A stretch of 64,000 bases of DNA, from assembly GCF_016466415.2 (NCBI RefSeq), contig NZ_CP066771.1, forward strand, positions 1,488,001 to 1,552,000, written 5' to 3'. Below the pieces are notes generated by a model. The model was not told the DNA's origin. It did not search any database and saw only the letters and a program-made list of their open reading frames with translations. The DNA is from Ralstonia pickettii. GTDB lineage: Bacteria > Pseudomonadota > Gammaproteobacteria > Burkholderiales > Burkholderiaceae. Made by a program: the position numbers and the translations under genes. Positions 36,098-46,852 of the stretch are shown in pieces. Every line of letters begins with the position of its first letter. Position 1 is the first letter of the stretch.

Positions 36098-37372
36098 TCA
36101 GTTGGAACCTGCAACCTTGGGTTGCTCTTCGTAAATCAGCAAGGGCTTGCCTTCGTCGGAGATCGTGCTTTCATCGATCACCACCTTTTGCACCCCCTTG
36201 TGGTTGGGGAGGTCATACATCACATCCATCAAAGCGTGCTCGACGATGGAACGCAGACCGCGCGCACCCGTCTTGCGCTTGATCGCCTTGCGGGCGATTG
36301 CCGTCAGCGCGCTCGGACGAATTTCCAGCTCCACCCCTTCCATTGCCAGCAGCTTCTGATACTGCTTGACGATTGCGTTCTTGGGCTCGACCAGGATTTC
36401 CATCAAGGCAGCCTCGTCGAGCTTGGCCAGCGTCGCCACCACGGGCAGACGGCCGATCAACTCGGGAATCAGGCCGAACTTGATGAGATCTTCCGGCTCC
36501 ACTTGCGGCAGCACTTCGCTGACGTCGCGCTCTTCCTTGCTCTGCACCTCTGCGCCAAAACCGATTCCGGTCTTGTCAGAGCGCTGCATGATGATCTTTT
36601 CCAGACCATCGAACGCGCCGCCGCAGATGAACAAGATGTTGGTCGTATCAACTTGCAGGAAGTCTTGGTTCGGATGCTTGCGGCCACCTTGCGGCGGCAC
36701 CGATGCCATCGTGCCTTCGACCAGTTTAAGCAGCGCTTGCTGGACGCCTTCACCGGAAACGTCCCGGGTGATGGAGGGGTTGTCTGACTTGCGTGAAATC
36801 TTGTCAATTTCGTCGATGTAGACAATGCCACGCTGGGCCTTATCCACCTCGTAATTGCAGTTCTGCAGCAGCTTCTGGATGATGTTCTCGACGTCCTCGC
36901 CCACGTAGCCTGCTTCGGTCAGCGTGGTGGCGTCGGCAATGACGAACGGCACGTTCAAGAGACGCGCCAGCGTTTGAGCCAGCAGGGTCTTGCCCGAGCC
37001 AGTCGGCCCGATGAGCAGAATGTTGCTCTTGGACAGCTCGACATCGTCCTTCTTGCCGAGGTGCTTCAAGCGCTTGTAATGGTTGTAAACCGCGACCGCC
37101 AGGATCTTCTTCGCCTGCTCCTGCCCGATGACGTACTGGTCGAGGCTTTGGCGAATTTCGTGCGGCGTGGGCAGGTCGGACTTGACCGCCAGACCACCTT
37201 CTTTTTCAGAGATGGCAGCTTCGTCCCGGATGATTTCGTTGCACAGGTCGATACATTCATCGCAGATGAAGACCGAGGGGCCGGCAATCAGTTTTTTGAC
37301 CTCATGCTGGCTCTTGCCGCAAAACGAGCAGTACAGCAGCTTTTCGCCAGTCGAGCCTTTCTTGTCCGCCAT
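36098..37372 (-). CDS. clpX: ATP-dependent Clp protease ATP-binding subunit ClpX
   Basis: A 424-residue AAA+ unfoldase. The N-terminal zinc-binding domain has Cys15, Cys18, Cys37 and Cys40 (YCSFCGK and CDECIDLC). Walker A is [12 protein letters not shown], Walker B is YIDEIDKI, and the ClpP-docking loop IGF is in [10 protein letters not shown]. It recognises tagged substrates and feeds them to ClpP. The protein ends KVAGSN. It lies 196 bp after clpP on the same strand, with a terminator-like hairpin in the gap, and before lon. Confidence 0.98.
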   Translation of the reverse strand: MADKKGSTGEKLLYCSFCGKSQHEVKKLIAGPSVFICDECIDLCNEIIRDEAAISEKEGGLAVKSDLPTPHEIRQSLDQYVIGQEQAKKILAVAVYNHYKRLKHLGKKDDVELSKSNILLIGPTGSGKTLLAQTLARLLNVPFVIADATTLTEAGYVGEDVENIIQKLLQNCNYEVDKAQRGIVYIDEIDKISRKSDNPSITRDVSGEGVQQALLKLVEGTMASVPPQGGRKHPNQDFLQVDTTNILFICGGAFDGLEKIIMQRSDKTGIGFGAEVQSKEERDVSEVLPQVEPEDLIKFGLIPELIGRLPVVATLAKLDEAALMEILVEPKNAIVKQYQKLLAMEGVELEIRPSALTAIARKAIKRKTGARGLRSIVEHALMDVMYDLPNHKGVQKVVIDESTISDEGKPLLIYEEQPKVAGSN

Positions 37373-37446
37373 AACGATTACCAGTAGTTCTTGGCAGCAT
37401 CATACGCCAAATTATCTGGCGACGATCCGCAGGTGTTGTTCCAAGC

Positions 37447-37473
37447 AAAAACGAGGCGCGAGGCCTCGTTTTT
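37447..37473 (-). terminator. Terminator/attenuator between clpP and clpX
   Basis: A perfect 10-bp stem (AAAAACGAGG / CCTCGTTTTT) with a 7-nt loop ends in T residues on the minus strand. It lies between clpP and clpX and would stop or reduce read-through into clpX. Confidence 0.8.
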
Positions 37474-37568
37474 GACACCGCTTGACATGTTTCGTGCGGT
37501 TAGCCGGTGTGCCGTAAAACGCACCGGCCACGCCGTCTATCCATAGATCGGCACATTACCCCGACACT

Positions 37569-38216
37569 TCAGCGCTTTGCGATGACCTGGTCGATCAGGC
37601 CGTATTCCTTAGCCTGTTCGCTGCTCATGAAGTTATCACGATCCGTGTCGCGGGCGATCTTATCAACAGGCTGACCGGTCACTTCCGAGAGCACCGTATT
37701 CAGGCGCTCGCGCAGGTACAGAATCTCACGCGCCTGGATCTCGATGTCGGAAGCCTGGCCCCGCGCGCCGCCCAGCGGCTGGTGAATCATGATGCGCGAG
37801 TTCGGAAGGGCCAGACGCTTGCCCTTCGCGCCGGCTGCCAGCAGGAACGCGCCCATACTGGCTGCCATACCCATGCAAAGCGTGGACACGTCCGGCTTGA
37901 TGAACTGCATCGTGTCGTACATTGCCAGACCGGACGATACAGAACCGCCCGGCGAATTGATGTACAGCGAGATGTCCTTGTCCGGATTCTCACTTTCCAG
38001 GAACAGCAGCTGTGCCACCACGAGGTTGGCAGTCTGGTCGTTGACCTCGCCCACCATGAAGATCACTCGCTCCTTTAGCAGGCGCGAGTAGATATCGTAG
38101 GCGCGTTCGCCGCGGCCCGACTGCTCGACCACCATCGGCACCAGACCGAGCCCCTGCGTTTCGAGCGCGGAAGCTTGGGTACGGGCAAGTTGGTCGATCA
38201 GTTCATTGCGGATCAT
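37569..38216 (-). CDS. clpP: ATP-dependent Clp protease proteolytic subunit
   Basis: A 215-residue serine peptidase that forms the tetradecameric proteolytic chamber. The catalytic triad is intact: Ser120 in GMAASMG, His145 in RIMIHQP and Asp194 in [22 protein letters not shown] forms the oxyanion strand region. A short N-terminal propeptide is likely processed, as in E. coli ClpP. It follows tig by 41 bp, so tig and clpP are likely one transcript, with clpX behind a terminator-like hairpin. Confidence 0.98.
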   Translation of the reverse strand: MIRNELIDQLARTQASALETQGLGLVPMVVEQSGRGERAYDIYSRLLKERVIFMVGEVNDQTANLVVAQLLFLESENPDKDISLYINSPGGSVSSGLAMYDTMQFIKPDVSTLCMGMAASMGAFLLAAGAKGKRLALPNSRIMIHQPLGGARGQASDIEIQAREILYLRERLNTVLSEVTGQPVDKIARDTDRDNFMSSEQAKEYGLIDQVIAKR

Positions 38217-38257
38217 GCGGTTCTCCGGTGCTTATTTCGGAAACTTTATCGATCGAA

Positions 38258-39601
38258 TCAGCCTTGCGCCGGCGTGGCGGTCAGCTCTTCGAACGACACG
38301 ACCTTGTCAGTCACCTTGGCCTTGTCGCACACAAAATTTACCACGTTGTTTTCGAGCACGTAGGCTTCCATCTCAGCCAGGCGCTGTTGGTCACCGTAGT
38401 ACCAGCGGATGACTTCCTTCGGATCTTCGTAGCTCTTGGCGAACTCTTCGATCTCAGCCTTGATCTGCTCCGGCTTGGCTTCCAGGCCGTTGGCCTTCAC
38501 GACTTCGGCCAGCACCAGGCCCAGCTTCACACGGCGCTCGGCTTGCTGCGTGAACATCTCCGCCGGGATCGGCATGTTCTTGGCGTTCGGCATGCCGCGC
38601 GATTCTAGGTCGCGGCGCGCCATTTCGACCAGACGCTCCTGGTCTTGCTCGACCAGCGACTTCGGCACGTCCAGCTCTGCCACCTTCAGCAGCGCTTCCA
38701 TGACTTGATCCTTGAGCAACGCGTGCGTGCGGCGCTTGACCTCACGCTCGAGGTTTTCGCGGATGTCGGCGCGCATCTTGTCGAGGTTGCCGTCGGCGAT
38801 GCCCAGCGATTGCGCGAAGGCTTCATTGACTTCCGGCAGGTGCGCCCACTCAACTTGCTTGAGCGTGACGGTGAACTCAGCCGTCTTACCAGCGACGTCC
38901 TTGCCGTGGTAATCCTCGGGGAACGCCAGCGGGAATTTTTTCGATTCGCCTTGCTTCAGGCCCAGCGTGGCTTGCTCGAACTCGGGCAGCATGCGGCCTT
39001 CGCCCAGCACGAAGCTGAAACCTTCAGCCTTACCGCCGGCGAATTCCACGCCGTCGATCGTGCCGACGAAATCAACCGTCACGCGGTCGCCGTCTTGGGC
39101 AACGGCTGCGCCGCCGTCACCGTGCTCGCCGGCTTCGCCGCGCGGGTGGTAATGCACGCGTTGCTTGCGCAGGATGTCGAGGGTCTTGTCGATTTCGGCA
39201 TCGGTGATTTCGGTCTTGGTGCGGGTCAGTTCCGCACCGGCCAGATCGCCAAGCTTCACTTCCGGGTACACCTCGAAAGTGGCATCGAACGCGACTTGGT
39301 CATCGGCCACGCCTTCGGTCTTCAGCTCGAAGCGCGGTTGGCCGGCGACCTTCACGCCCTGCTCGTTGGTGATGTCGAAGAACTGACGGGCCGCCTTGTC
39401 GTAGCGGACTTCGAATTCGACTTGTTGGCCGTATTGCTTCTCGACCATCTTCATCGGGACCTTGCCCGGGCGGAAGCCGGACATCTTGACGGTCTTGGAC
39501 AGACGCGCCAGACGGCTTTGCTTCTCTTGCTCCACTTCGGCCTTCGGGACAGCCAGGGTCACTTTGCGATCAAGCTTGCCGAGGTTTTCGATAGTCGACA
39601 T
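38258..39601 (-). CDS. tig: Trigger factor
   Basis: A 447-residue ribosome-bound chaperone and prolyl isomerase. The N-terminal ribosome-binding domain contains the signature [16 protein letters not shown] (the GFRxGKxP motif). The PPIase domain (about 155-260) has [19 protein letters not shown] and [17 protein letters not shown]. The C-terminal helical domain includes [20 protein letters not shown]. It shields nascent chains at the exit tunnel. The ATG at 39601 ([14 protein letters not shown]) is the family start; the frame is open further upstream. First gene of the tig-clpP-clpX set, typical for proteobacteria. Confidence 0.97.
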   Translation of the reverse strand: MSTIENLGKLDRKVTLAVPKAEVEQEKQSRLARLSKTVKMSGFRPGKVPMKMVEKQYGQQVEFEVRYDKAARQFFDITNEQGVKVAGQPRFELKTEGVADDQVAFDATFEVYPEVKLGDLAGAELTRTKTEITDAEIDKTLDILRKQRVHYHPRGEAGEHGDGGAAVAQDGDRVTVDFVGTIDGVEFAGGKAEGFSFVLGEGRMLPEFEQATLGLKQGESKKFPLAFPEDYHGKDVAGKTAEFTVTLKQVEWAHLPEVNEAFAQSLGIADGNLDKMRADIRENLEREVKRRTHALLKDQVMEALLKVAELDVPKSLVEQDQERLVEMARRDLESRGMPNAKNMPIPAEMFTQQAERRVKLGLVLAEVVKANGLEAKPEQIKAEIEEFAKSYEDPKEVIRWYYGDQQRLAEMEAYVLENNVVNFVCDKAKVTDKVVSFEELTATPAQG

Positions 39602-39845
39602 GGTCGTAATTCCAGATTCAGAAGATGGTTGCGTCGAACGGCGCAGCGCCAGCAGCAGCCGTGGTTCAAAGTTCTTGGTCTTGCCGGGCTTGCAGGAATG
39701 CGGCGCGAGGGCCGCTTCAATGCACAATGCACGGCACGTCGGGCGCGTTCAGGCTGGCAAACGCAAAACGCATATTATGGCATGGAACGTTCGGCGGCCC
39801 TGATTTTTTGGGTCGGAACGCTTGGAAAACCCTTCAATCGGCGCG

Positions 39846-41864
39846 TTAATCCAGCGGTTCCGCAGCCTTGCTTTCCGTGCGTGCAGCGCCCTGCCCTTGG
39901 AGGCCTCCGTGTTGCAACGCACGCAGGACAAAGCGGCCAGGGTCGAGCGCTGCCACCAGGTCGGATTCCAGCGGGAGCGGGCCACCGTCAATCTGTGCCG
40001 CCAGCAACTCCGCGCCCAGTACCGACCATGTGAGGCCGCGCGAACCATACGCAAGTGCGGCATACAGCCCGGCAAGGCGAGGCAATTGCGCATGCGGCCC
40101 GCGCAAGCGAAAACCGGGTACCGCAGCGGCGGCCTCATCCGCCAGCGGACCGATCAACGGCAACCGATTGGCCGAGACGCATCGCACACCGACATAGCCT
40201 CGTAACTGGGCGGGGTCGAGCCTGCCCAGCGCGCCCGCTTGACCCGGTTGCAACGCGGTCAGCCGCCGGAGATTGGCGACGTGATCGGCGACGCGCTCCG
40301 TCAGATCGGATGCGCCCGGTTGGAATGAGGAACCTATGCGCACTGACTGTGCGCCCTGCTCGGCAGGCAAGAGGTACCCCTCGCCGCAAACAACGGCCTT
40401 TGGCCACGCGGCGCCGGCTTGCAATGCAGTGACGGGCACATCGGTGAGTTGACCGCGCACCGGCTTGAGCGACGCGGATGTCAACGGCGCCAGACGTGCC
40501 GCACCGAGACTGTTGGCGAGCACGATGACCGGCGCCCTGGCGATCACATTCTGGTGCGCGTCCAGCGCCGCCCATTGATCGCCGTCTTGGCGCAGCGATT
40601 CGACACGCGTGTTCCAACGTGCGTCGACAGCGGCCCCGGCAGCGGCGAGATTGGCACGGCAAATGTCCGGCGGTGCGACCCAGCCGGCTTGCGCAAACCA
40701 CCACCCTCCCTGCGGAACGCTGGCTCCGATGCGTTCGGCGGCCTGCTCCACATTGAGCCAGTCGATGTAATCGGTTGGATAGCCGAGCGCTTGCACGATG
40801 CGTTGCTGCTCGATGGCATCGCCGGCGTGTTCAGCGAGTTGCAGGACGCCGGTGCATTGGAAACCTGCGGCGAAGCCGGCGCGATCCAGCGCGTCCCAGT
40901 GGCGGCGCGCAAGGAGATTGCCTGCGCGCGATAGCTGCGACAGCACGCTGTCGTCGATGGACACATGGGGATGCATGGCCGCTGCGCGATGCGCCGACGT
41001 GCCTCGCGCGGGGCCCTCGTTTTCGTCGATGAGCGTGATGCGCCAGCCGCGCGACGCGAGCCGTTCTGCAACGGCGCAGCCGGCAAGCCCGGCGCCGAGC
41101 ACGATGGCGTGATGTTGGCTCCAGACCGGCGCTTCGGCCGGTCCGCGCCGCGTGCGCCAGTGGGTTGGAAATTGCGCGACGGTCATGTCGCGTTTGGTGC
41201 CGAAACCGGGCGCCTTGCGCACCTCGAAACCAGCTTCCTGCAAGCCGCGCCGTACGAATCCAGCGGCGGTATACGTGGCCAATGTCGCGCCGGCGCGCGC
41301 TACCCGCGCAAGCTGCTTGAACACGCGCGGCTGCCACAGATCCGGGTTTTTTGCGGGAGAGAAGCCGTCGAGATAAAACGCGTCGGCAGCGCACGACAGT
41401 TGGGGCAGCGTCTCCATCGCGTCACCAAACAGCAGCGTCAGGGTGACGCAGCCGCCATCGAACGCCAGGCGATGCACACCCGGCACGGGCACGGGCCACG
41501 ATTGACGGAGCATCTCGGCAAGAGGCGCCAGCGCGCCGTCCTTTGGATGCACGATCGACAAGCCTACGCGATCGAATGGGTGCTTCTCGATCGAAACGAA
41601 ATCGAGTCGCGCGCAACGCTGCGGATCGTGGCGCCACGCGGCCCACGTGGCAAGGAAATTCAGACCTTGGCCGAAGCCTGTTTCGACAATGGTGAAGGTT
41701 CGCTTGCCCTGCCACGCGCTAGGCAAGCCATTGCCGCCCAGGAAAACGTGATGCGCCTGCGCCAGACCGCCTTCGGAGCTGTGATAGACGTCGTCGTATT
41801 GCGCGGAGAACGGCGTGCCGTCCGACGTGAGCTGAGGCGTGGGGAGAACGAGGCCGCGTGGCAT
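39846..41864 (-). CDS. mnmC: Bifunctional tRNA 5-methylaminomethyl-2-thiouridine biosynthesis protein MnmC
   Basis: A 672-residue fusion enzyme finishing mnm5s2U at the tRNA wobble position. The N-terminal methyltransferase domain (about 1-235) has VETGFGQGLNFLATWAAW for SAM binding and the YLDGFSPAKNPDLW motif. The C-terminal FAD-dependent oxidoreductase (about 255-660) begins AIVLGAGLAGCAVAERL with the dinucleotide fold and ends with GSRGLTWS, a typical DAO-fold segment. The start at 41864 (MPRGLVLPTPQL) agrees with the family. It is separated from tig by 244 bp and transcribed in the same direction. Confidence 0.95.
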   Translation of the reverse strand: MPRGLVLPTPQLTSDGTPFSAQYDDVYHSSEGGLAQAHHVFLGGNGLPSAWQGKRTFTIVETGFGQGLNFLATWAAWRHDPQRCARLDFVSIEKHPFDRVGLSIVHPKDGALAPLAEMLRQSWPVPVPGVHRLAFDGGCVTLTLLFGDAMETLPQLSCAADAFYLDGFSPAKNPDLWQPRVFKQLARVARAGATLATYTAAGFVRRGLQEAGFEVRKAPGFGTKRDMTVAQFPTHWRTRRGPAEAPVWSQHHAIVLGAGLAGCAVAERLASRGWRITLIDENEGPARGTSAHRAAAMHPHVSIDDSVLSQLSRAGNLLARRHWDALDRAGFAAGFQCTGVLQLAEHAGDAIEQQRIVQALGYPTDYIDWLNVEQAAERIGASVPQGGWWFAQAGWVAPPDICRANLAAAGAAVDARWNTRVESLRQDGDQWAALDAHQNVIARAPVIVLANSLGAARLAPLTSASLKPVRGQLTDVPVTALQAGAAWPKAVVCGEGYLLPAEQGAQSVRIGSSFQPGASDLTERVADHVANLRRLTALQPGQAGALGRLDPAQLRGYVGVRCVSANRLPLIGPLADEAAAAVPGFRLRGPHAQLPRLAGLYAALAYGSRGLTWSVLGAELLAAQIDGGPLPLESDLVAALDPGRFVLRALQHGGLQGQGAARTESKAAEPLD

Positions 41865-42121
41865 GGAACACCCTGGGAAGAAGCGGCAAATTGTAACGCC
41901 GCCCTTTCCCTGCGCCTTGATCTGAAGCAGTCCGCCTGGCGGCTTCAGGCTGGATGCCGGATCGGCCCGACTGTCCATGCGCACGATCATCGTGGTTAGA
42001 TAACCGCGCGGCTCTCCCTCCCACCCCGTCTTTACGACGTCGCGGCAACACCTTCGCCGCATCTTATGAATGGGAATTCACAATGGAGCGCCAAGAGTGA
42101 GCGTGGCGCAGCCGGACAGCC

Positions 42122-42316
42122 TCAAGCCACATCATCTGCAGACCGGTGTCGCCAAGCCATGAGTGCAACCGCCAGCGCCGCCACTGAAAGGCCGATTGCC
42201 AGCCCGGTCAACCGCCCCGCGCGACGGGCTTCATCAGCTTGCTGGCGCGCCTCGATGGCCTGGCGCACGGTTTCCCAGAAGGCCTCGCGGTGCTCGTTTT
42301 CGTCGAAGATGGACAT
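42122..42316 (-). CDS. Small single-span membrane protein
   Basis: A 64-residue protein with a charged N-terminal helix (DENEHREAFWETVRQAIEAR) and one hydrophobic helix near residues 41-56 (LAIGLSVAALAVALMAW), ending in a basic-to-acidic tail. A strong Shine-Dalgarno-like GGGGAAG lies about 7 bp before the ATG, which supports translation. No family is recognised. It lies between mnmC and an MHS transporter on the same strand. Confidence 0.6.
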   Translation of the reverse strand: MSIFDENEHREAFWETVRQAIEARQQADEARRAGRLTGLAIGLSVAALAVALMAWRHRSADDVA

Positions 42317-42417
42317 GGCGTGCTTCCCCGTTATGCATGGCTCGCCTTGTCATCGTAGGGAAGGTGCGGCAGTTGCGCCACCGCGCGTTTCGTGTAGGAC
42401 GCGGTGGCCCCAACAAC

Positions 42418-43824
42418 TCAGACAGCAGCCACAGGCTTGCCCACCGGGCCGGCGAGCGGCCGGGAGACATCGGCATCACCCTGCCCCAACTCCATTGCAT
42501 CTGCGCGTTCGGCGGTGGACAGTTCGTCTGCGCGATATCCGGTGCGGTTGAGCAGTACCAGCGTGCATGCCAGCGACACCAGCGCATACAGCGCCGATGA
42601 CACCGCCACGCCGACGATGTTGCCGCTGCTGTTGAGCATCCACTGCGCAAATACCGGCGTGCCGCCACCCACCACGAGCGAGCACAGCTGATACGCCAGC
42701 GACAACCCCGTATAGCGGACGCGCGTCGGAAACACGCGCGCCAGAATGCCGCCGATGGCGCCATAGAACATCGAGTGCGGAATCGTCGCCAGACACATGC
42801 CGAGCAGAGCAATCCAGACCACCTTCGTCTCGATGGCAAAGAACATCACCGGCATGAGCAGAAACTCCGGCAGCACCATCAGGCAGATCGCACGACGCAT
42901 ATCCATGCGCGAGACCAGCCATGCACCGAGTGGCTGCGTGATGAACTGCACCACCAGCGCAATCGCGATGATGCCGAGGAAGGTGTCCTGGGCGTAGCCG
43001 AGTTCCTTCGTGGCCCACGCCAGCGCGAAGTTGCTTTTCAGGTACGTCACATGAATGAGCGGCAGCGTACCGGCACCCAGCAGCACGAGGCCCCAGTGGT
43101 CGCGCACGACATCTTTGAGCGGCAGTTTGACGGTCTTCTTCTGTGCCAGCACGCGCTTCATGTCGTCCGACTCCTCCAGCTTCAGGCGGATGACCATGCC
43201 GACGATCACCAGCAGCGCCGACAGCAGGAACGGCACGCGCCAGCCCCACAGCATGAACTGCGGTGTCGGCAGCGCACTCAGCGCGAAGAACACCAGCGTT
43301 GCCAGCAGGTTGCCCGTAGGCGAACCCTGCTGAGCAAACGCCGAGTACAGAATGCTCTTGCGCTTGGGCGCGCTTTCGCTGGCAATCAGGACCGCACCGC
43401 CCCACTCGCCGCCCACGGCCACGCCCTGGATCACGCGCAGCACAACCAACCCGACCGGCGCCCATAGGCCGATCTGCGCATAGCCCGGCAGCAGGCCGAT
43501 GCCCATCGTCGCCACGCCCATGAGGATGAGCGTGATGATGAGCGTGGTCTTGCGGCCGATCTTGTCGCCCAGATGCCCGAAGATGATCCCGCCGATGGGC
43601 CGCGCCGCAAAGCCGGCCCACAGCGTGACGAACGAGAGCAGCGTGGCGATGCCGGGGTCCAGCGTCCTGGAGAAGAACACTTTGCCGAACACAAGTGCGG
43701 CAGCGAGGCCGTAGATATAGAAGTCGTACCACTCGATGGTCGTGCCGATGAACGCGGCAACCGCGGCCCGGCGCGGCTGGAGGTTTGCGGCCGCGGCGAC
43801 ATGGGGCGCAGGCTGGTGAGGCAT
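42418..43824 (-). CDS. MHS-family MFS transporter
   Basis: A 468-residue, 12-helix major facilitator of the metabolite:H+ symporter type. Signature segments are FIGTTIEWYDFYIYG near residue 25, RPIGGIIFGHLGDKIGRKTTL (cytoplasmic loop 2-3), and RVIQGVAVGGEWGGAVLIA. This pattern is common to ShiA/ProP/KgtP-like carriers that import organic acids or osmolytes. It is 80 bp after the CoA-transferase gene on the same strand and could bring in the acid used by that pair. The substrate is not deducible. Confidence 0.92.
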   Translation of the reverse strand: MPHQPAPHVAAAANLQPRRAAVAAFIGTTIEWYDFYIYGLAAALVFGKVFFSRTLDPGIATLLSFVTLWAGFAARPIGGIIFGHLGDKIGRKTTLIITLILMGVATMGIGLLPGYAQIGLWAPVGLVVLRVIQGVAVGGEWGGAVLIASESAPKRKSILYSAFAQQGSPTGNLLATLVFFALSALPTPQFMLWGWRVPFLLSALLVIVGMVIRLKLEESDDMKRVLAQKKTVKLPLKDVVRDHWGLVLLGAGTLPLIHVTYLKSNFALAWATKELGYAQDTFLGIIAIALVVQFITQPLGAWLVSRMDMRRAICLMVLPEFLLMPVMFFAIETKVVWIALLGMCLATIPHSMFYGAIGGILARVFPTRVRYTGLSLAYQLCSLVVGGGTPVFAQWMLNSSGNIVGVAVSSALYALVSLACTLVLLNRTGYRADELSTAERADAMELGQGDADVSRPLAGPVGKPVAAV

Positions 43825-43904
43825 GTTGGTCTCCTTGGTGGTACTGCCGGTTTGGCGCAGCCTCTGCCGGGCTGTCTGCCGTGTCGTGGTGAACCTGGGT
43901 TACT

Positions 43905-45092
43905 TCATTTCAGAATGCCGGCCTGGAACAGGCGCCGCCGGGTGTCGGCGTCAATGCCGAGCGACGCGAGCACGGCATCGGTATCGGCACCGAGCGCGGG
44001 CGGTGCATTGCGATACGTGGCCGGCGTGCGCGACAGCTTGATCGGCGAGCCGGTCCCGCGGTACTCACCCAGCTCGACCACCATCTGCCGGTGCAGCGTA
44101 TGCGGATGGCGCGCCACCACGTCGACACTCAACACCGGCCCGCACGGTACACCGCTATGGATCAGGTCTTGCGCGAGCGTCTCGCAATCGAAGCGTGCCA
44201 GTTGCGCTTCCAGCGCCACCTTGAGTTCCGCGCGGTGTGCGCAGCGGCTGCGGTTGTCGGCAAAGCGCGCGTCTTGCGCCAACCCAGCCGCACCGACATG
44301 CGCGCATAGCCTGGCGAACTGGCGATCGTTGCCCACCGCCAGAAAGATCGGCGCGGTGCCCGTCTGGTAGCTGTCGTACGGTGCGATGTTCGGGTGGGCA
44401 TTGCCGCTGCGCTGCGGCACCTTGCCCGAGCCGAAGTAGTTGGGCAGATGCGGATGCAGCAGCGATACGCCGCAGTCATACAACGCGATGTCGATCGATT
44501 GCCCGCGGCCGCTCTTTTCCCGCTCGGCCAGGGCGAGCAAGATGCCGGCGAGCGCGTTGAGCCCAGTCACCATATCGACGATCGGCAGGCCGACGCGCAT
44601 CGGGCCGCCGTCGCGCTCGCCGTTGACGCTCATCAGGCCGGCCATCGCCTGGATGGCGGCATCGTAGCCGGGCAACCCACCAAGCGGGCCATCGGGGCCG
44701 AAGCCGGAGACGGCGCAGTGGATCAAGCGCGGAAAACGCGGTTGCAGGTCGCGCTCGAAATCCATGCCCCAGCGGGCAAGCGTTCCGGGCTTGAAGTTCT
44801 CGACCAGCACGTCGGCGTCTTCGAGCAATTGCCAGAGCACCGCGCGGCCCTCCTCACAGGCCAAATCGACGGAGATGCCCAGCTTGTTGCGGTTGACACC
44901 GTTGAAGTACCAGGCGGTATCGCTCGCGTCGAAGGGCGGGCCCCAGGTGCGGGTCTCGTCGCCGACGGGCGGTTCGAGCTTGATGACCTGCGCGCCGTGA
45001 TCGGCCAGCGCCTGCGTGCAATACGGGCCACCGAGCACGCGGCTCAGGTCGATGACTTTCAGGCCGTGCAACGCGCCATCGATCGCGCTCAT
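43905..45092 (-). CDS. CaiB/BaiF family (class III) CoA-transferase
   Basis: A 395-residue class III CoA-transferase. The N-terminus LKVIDLSRVLGGPYCTQALADHGAQVIKLEPP, the NRNKLGISVDL segment and LPGYDAAIQAM with catalytic Asp144 are diagnostic. These enzymes move CoA between organic acids, activating a carboxylate for breakdown. Its start overlaps the stop of the acyl-CoA dehydrogenase gene by 4 bp (45089-45092), so the two are co-translated and likely work in one pathway. A glutaryl-, dicarboxylate- or branched-acid-type substrate is possible. Confidence 0.93.
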   Translation of the reverse strand: MSAIDGALHGLKVIDLSRVLGGPYCTQALADHGAQVIKLEPPVGDETRTWGPPFDASDTAWYFNGVNRNKLGISVDLACEEGRAVLWQLLEDADVLVENFKPGTLARWGMDFERDLQPRFPRLIHCAVSGFGPDGPLGGLPGYDAAIQAMAGLMSVNGERDGGPMRVGLPIVDMVTGLNALAGILLALAEREKSGRGQSIDIALYDCGVSLLHPHLPNYFGSGKVPQRSGNAHPNIAPYDSYQTGTAPIFLAVGNDRQFARLCAHVGAAGLAQDARFADNRSRCAHRAELKVALEAQLARFDCETLAQDLIHSGVPCGPVLSVDVVARHPHTLHRQMVVELGEYRGTGSPIKLSRTPATYRNAPPALGADTDAVLASLGIDADTRRRLFQAGILK

Positions 45093-46852
45093 TGCGCCTC
45101 TCCGGCCGGCAACGCCCGCATGGCCAGCGCTAACGGAACCTCGCGCTGCTTGACAAGCGAATCGAACAGCAATCCGTCATCGCTCGCGGGCAAGGCCAGG
45201 GGATCGATCGGCAGCAGCTTGTGACGCAGCACCAGATGCGCCAGCGCCAAACGACGATGGTCCGGCGCCAGAAGTATGCCCTCTACCGCCATGAAGATCG
45301 CGGTGGTGATGTGATACAGCGCGGAGCCCGCCTGACGCACGAGTTCGTCGCTGCCGTCTTCCGCCACCTTTGCGATTGAACGGCATACGCGGTCGAGCGT
45401 GGCTCGCAACAAAGCGTCGCTCTGCGCCGGCAACGTCACGCCATCGAGCAGGCCGACGAGATGCGCGCGCAGCGGTTCCAGCGCGCCTTCGCGCTTCACG
45501 GCGCGCGCGATGTCAAGCGCGACGATGTTGCTCGTGCCCTCCCAGATGGAGCCCAGATGTGCGTCACGCACGAGACGCGCATCGCTCCATTCTTCGATGT
45601 AGCCGGTGCCACCGCGCACTTCCATCGCGTCCCCTGTCACGCGGCGCGCATCGCGGCAAGCGCGGAACTTGATGAGCGGTGTCAGGATGCGCACGCATTT
45701 GGCGGCTTGCGCATCGCCTGCGTCGGCCAGGGGTAGCAGTTGCGCGATCTGCATGAACATCGAGCGCGCCTGCTCCGTTGGCAACAGCATCTTCAGGAGC
45801 TGGCGCTGCATCAACGGCATATCGATCAGCTTGCGGCCGAAGGCTTCTCGGTTGCGCGCAATGTGCAACGCTTCAGTGGTGGCGCGGCGCATCAGGCCGG
45901 CAGCGCGCACACCATTCGACAGGCGCGACATGTTGATCATGTCGGCCATCTGATGGAAGCCGCGGCCGATCTCGCCAATCAGGTATGCGGTGGCCCCTTC
46001 GAGCGCGATCTCGCCGCTGGCCATCGAGCGGGTGCCCAGCTTGTCTTTCAGGCGGACGATGCGGTAATGATTGCGCGAGCCGTCGCGCAGCGTCTTGGGC
46101 AACAGGAACAGCGCGAGGCCGTTGATACCCGATGGTGCGCCGTCCGGGCGGGCGAGCACCATGGCGAGATCGGCATCGGCGTTGGAACAGAACCATTTGT
46201 CGCCGTACAGGCGCCAGGTTTGCGTGCCGTCGGGCGCGGTTTCCAGCGCGGCGCGCGTAGCGATGCGGGCGACGTCGGAACCGGCCGCCTGCTCGGTCAT
46301 GAACATCGCGCCCTGGTACAGCACATCGAAGTCGCGCGAGGCCAGCATCGGCAGGTAGCGCGCCAGGAGAGCCGGATCGCCAAATTTGCGCAGCGTGCGC
46401 GTGAGCGAATCCGTCATGCTGACCGGACAGCACAAACCGAACTCGGCCTGCACGAACAAATACGTGAGCGCGTATTTGACGAGGGGTGGCGGCGCATTAC
46501 CGACGTGGCTCATCGACGCAAGCCCCAGCTCGGCATAGGCCACGCGCTCCAGCGCAACGTAATCGGGGTGCTTGACGATGGTCTGCAGGGCTTCGCCACG
46601 GCGAGTGCGGTGGCGTAGCTGCGGCGGGTTGTGATCCGCGCTGATGGCCCAGGCGTCAAGTTCATCGGAGACGCGTTGGCCAAGCGACTTGAGCTGCGGT
46701 TCAAGCTCGCGGTAGGGGGCGTCGCCCAGGTACAGCCGCAAGAGGCGCCCGAGGTCAGGATCGACGTGGAAGAAATTGATGCCCCGGCTGTCGGGGATGT
46801 TCTGATGGCCGCCGGACTGGGTCCTAAGCGGGTCGCGGGCGATGTCGTTCAT
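45089..46852 (-). CDS. AidB-like acyl-CoA dehydrogenase
   Basis: A 587-residue acyl-CoA dehydrogenase of the longer AidB-related type. The N-terminal domain contains SRGINFFHVDPDLGRLLRLYLG; the FAD-binding core has GAMFMTEQAAGSDVARI, WRLYGDKWFCSNADADLAMVLAR and KLGTRSMASGEIALEGA; a C-terminal helical extension follows. MTEQAAGSD is the family flavin motif. Start ATG 46852 gives NDIARDPLRTQ. It is the first gene of the pair with the CoA transferase and is divergent from a LysR gene 117 bp away. In E. coli AidB is an alkylation-response protein, but the operon here favours a catabolic role. Confidence 0.88.
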   Translation of the reverse strand: MNDIARDPLRTQSGGHQNIPDSRGINFFHVDPDLGRLLRLYLGDAPYRELEPQLKSLGQRVSDELDAWAISADHNPPQLRHRTRRGEALQTIVKHPDYVALERVAYAELGLASMSHVGNAPPPLVKYALTYLFVQAEFGLCCPVSMTDSLTRTLRKFGDPALLARYLPMLASRDFDVLYQGAMFMTEQAAGSDVARIATRAALETAPDGTQTWRLYGDKWFCSNADADLAMVLARPDGAPSGINGLALFLLPKTLRDGSRNHYRIVRLKDKLGTRSMASGEIALEGATAYLIGEIGRGFHQMADMINMSRLSNGVRAAGLMRRATTEALHIARNREAFGRKLIDMPLMQRQLLKMLLPTEQARSMFMQIAQLLPLADAGDAQAAKCVRILTPLIKFRACRDARRVTGDAMEVRGGTGYIEEWSDARLVRDAHLGSIWEGTSNIVALDIARAVKREGALEPLRAHLVGLLDGVTLPAQSDALLRATLDRVCRSIAKVAEDGSDELVRQAGSALYHITTAIFMAVEGILLAPDHRRLALAHLVLRHKLLPIDPLALPASDDGLLFDSLVKQREVPLALAMRALPAGEAQ

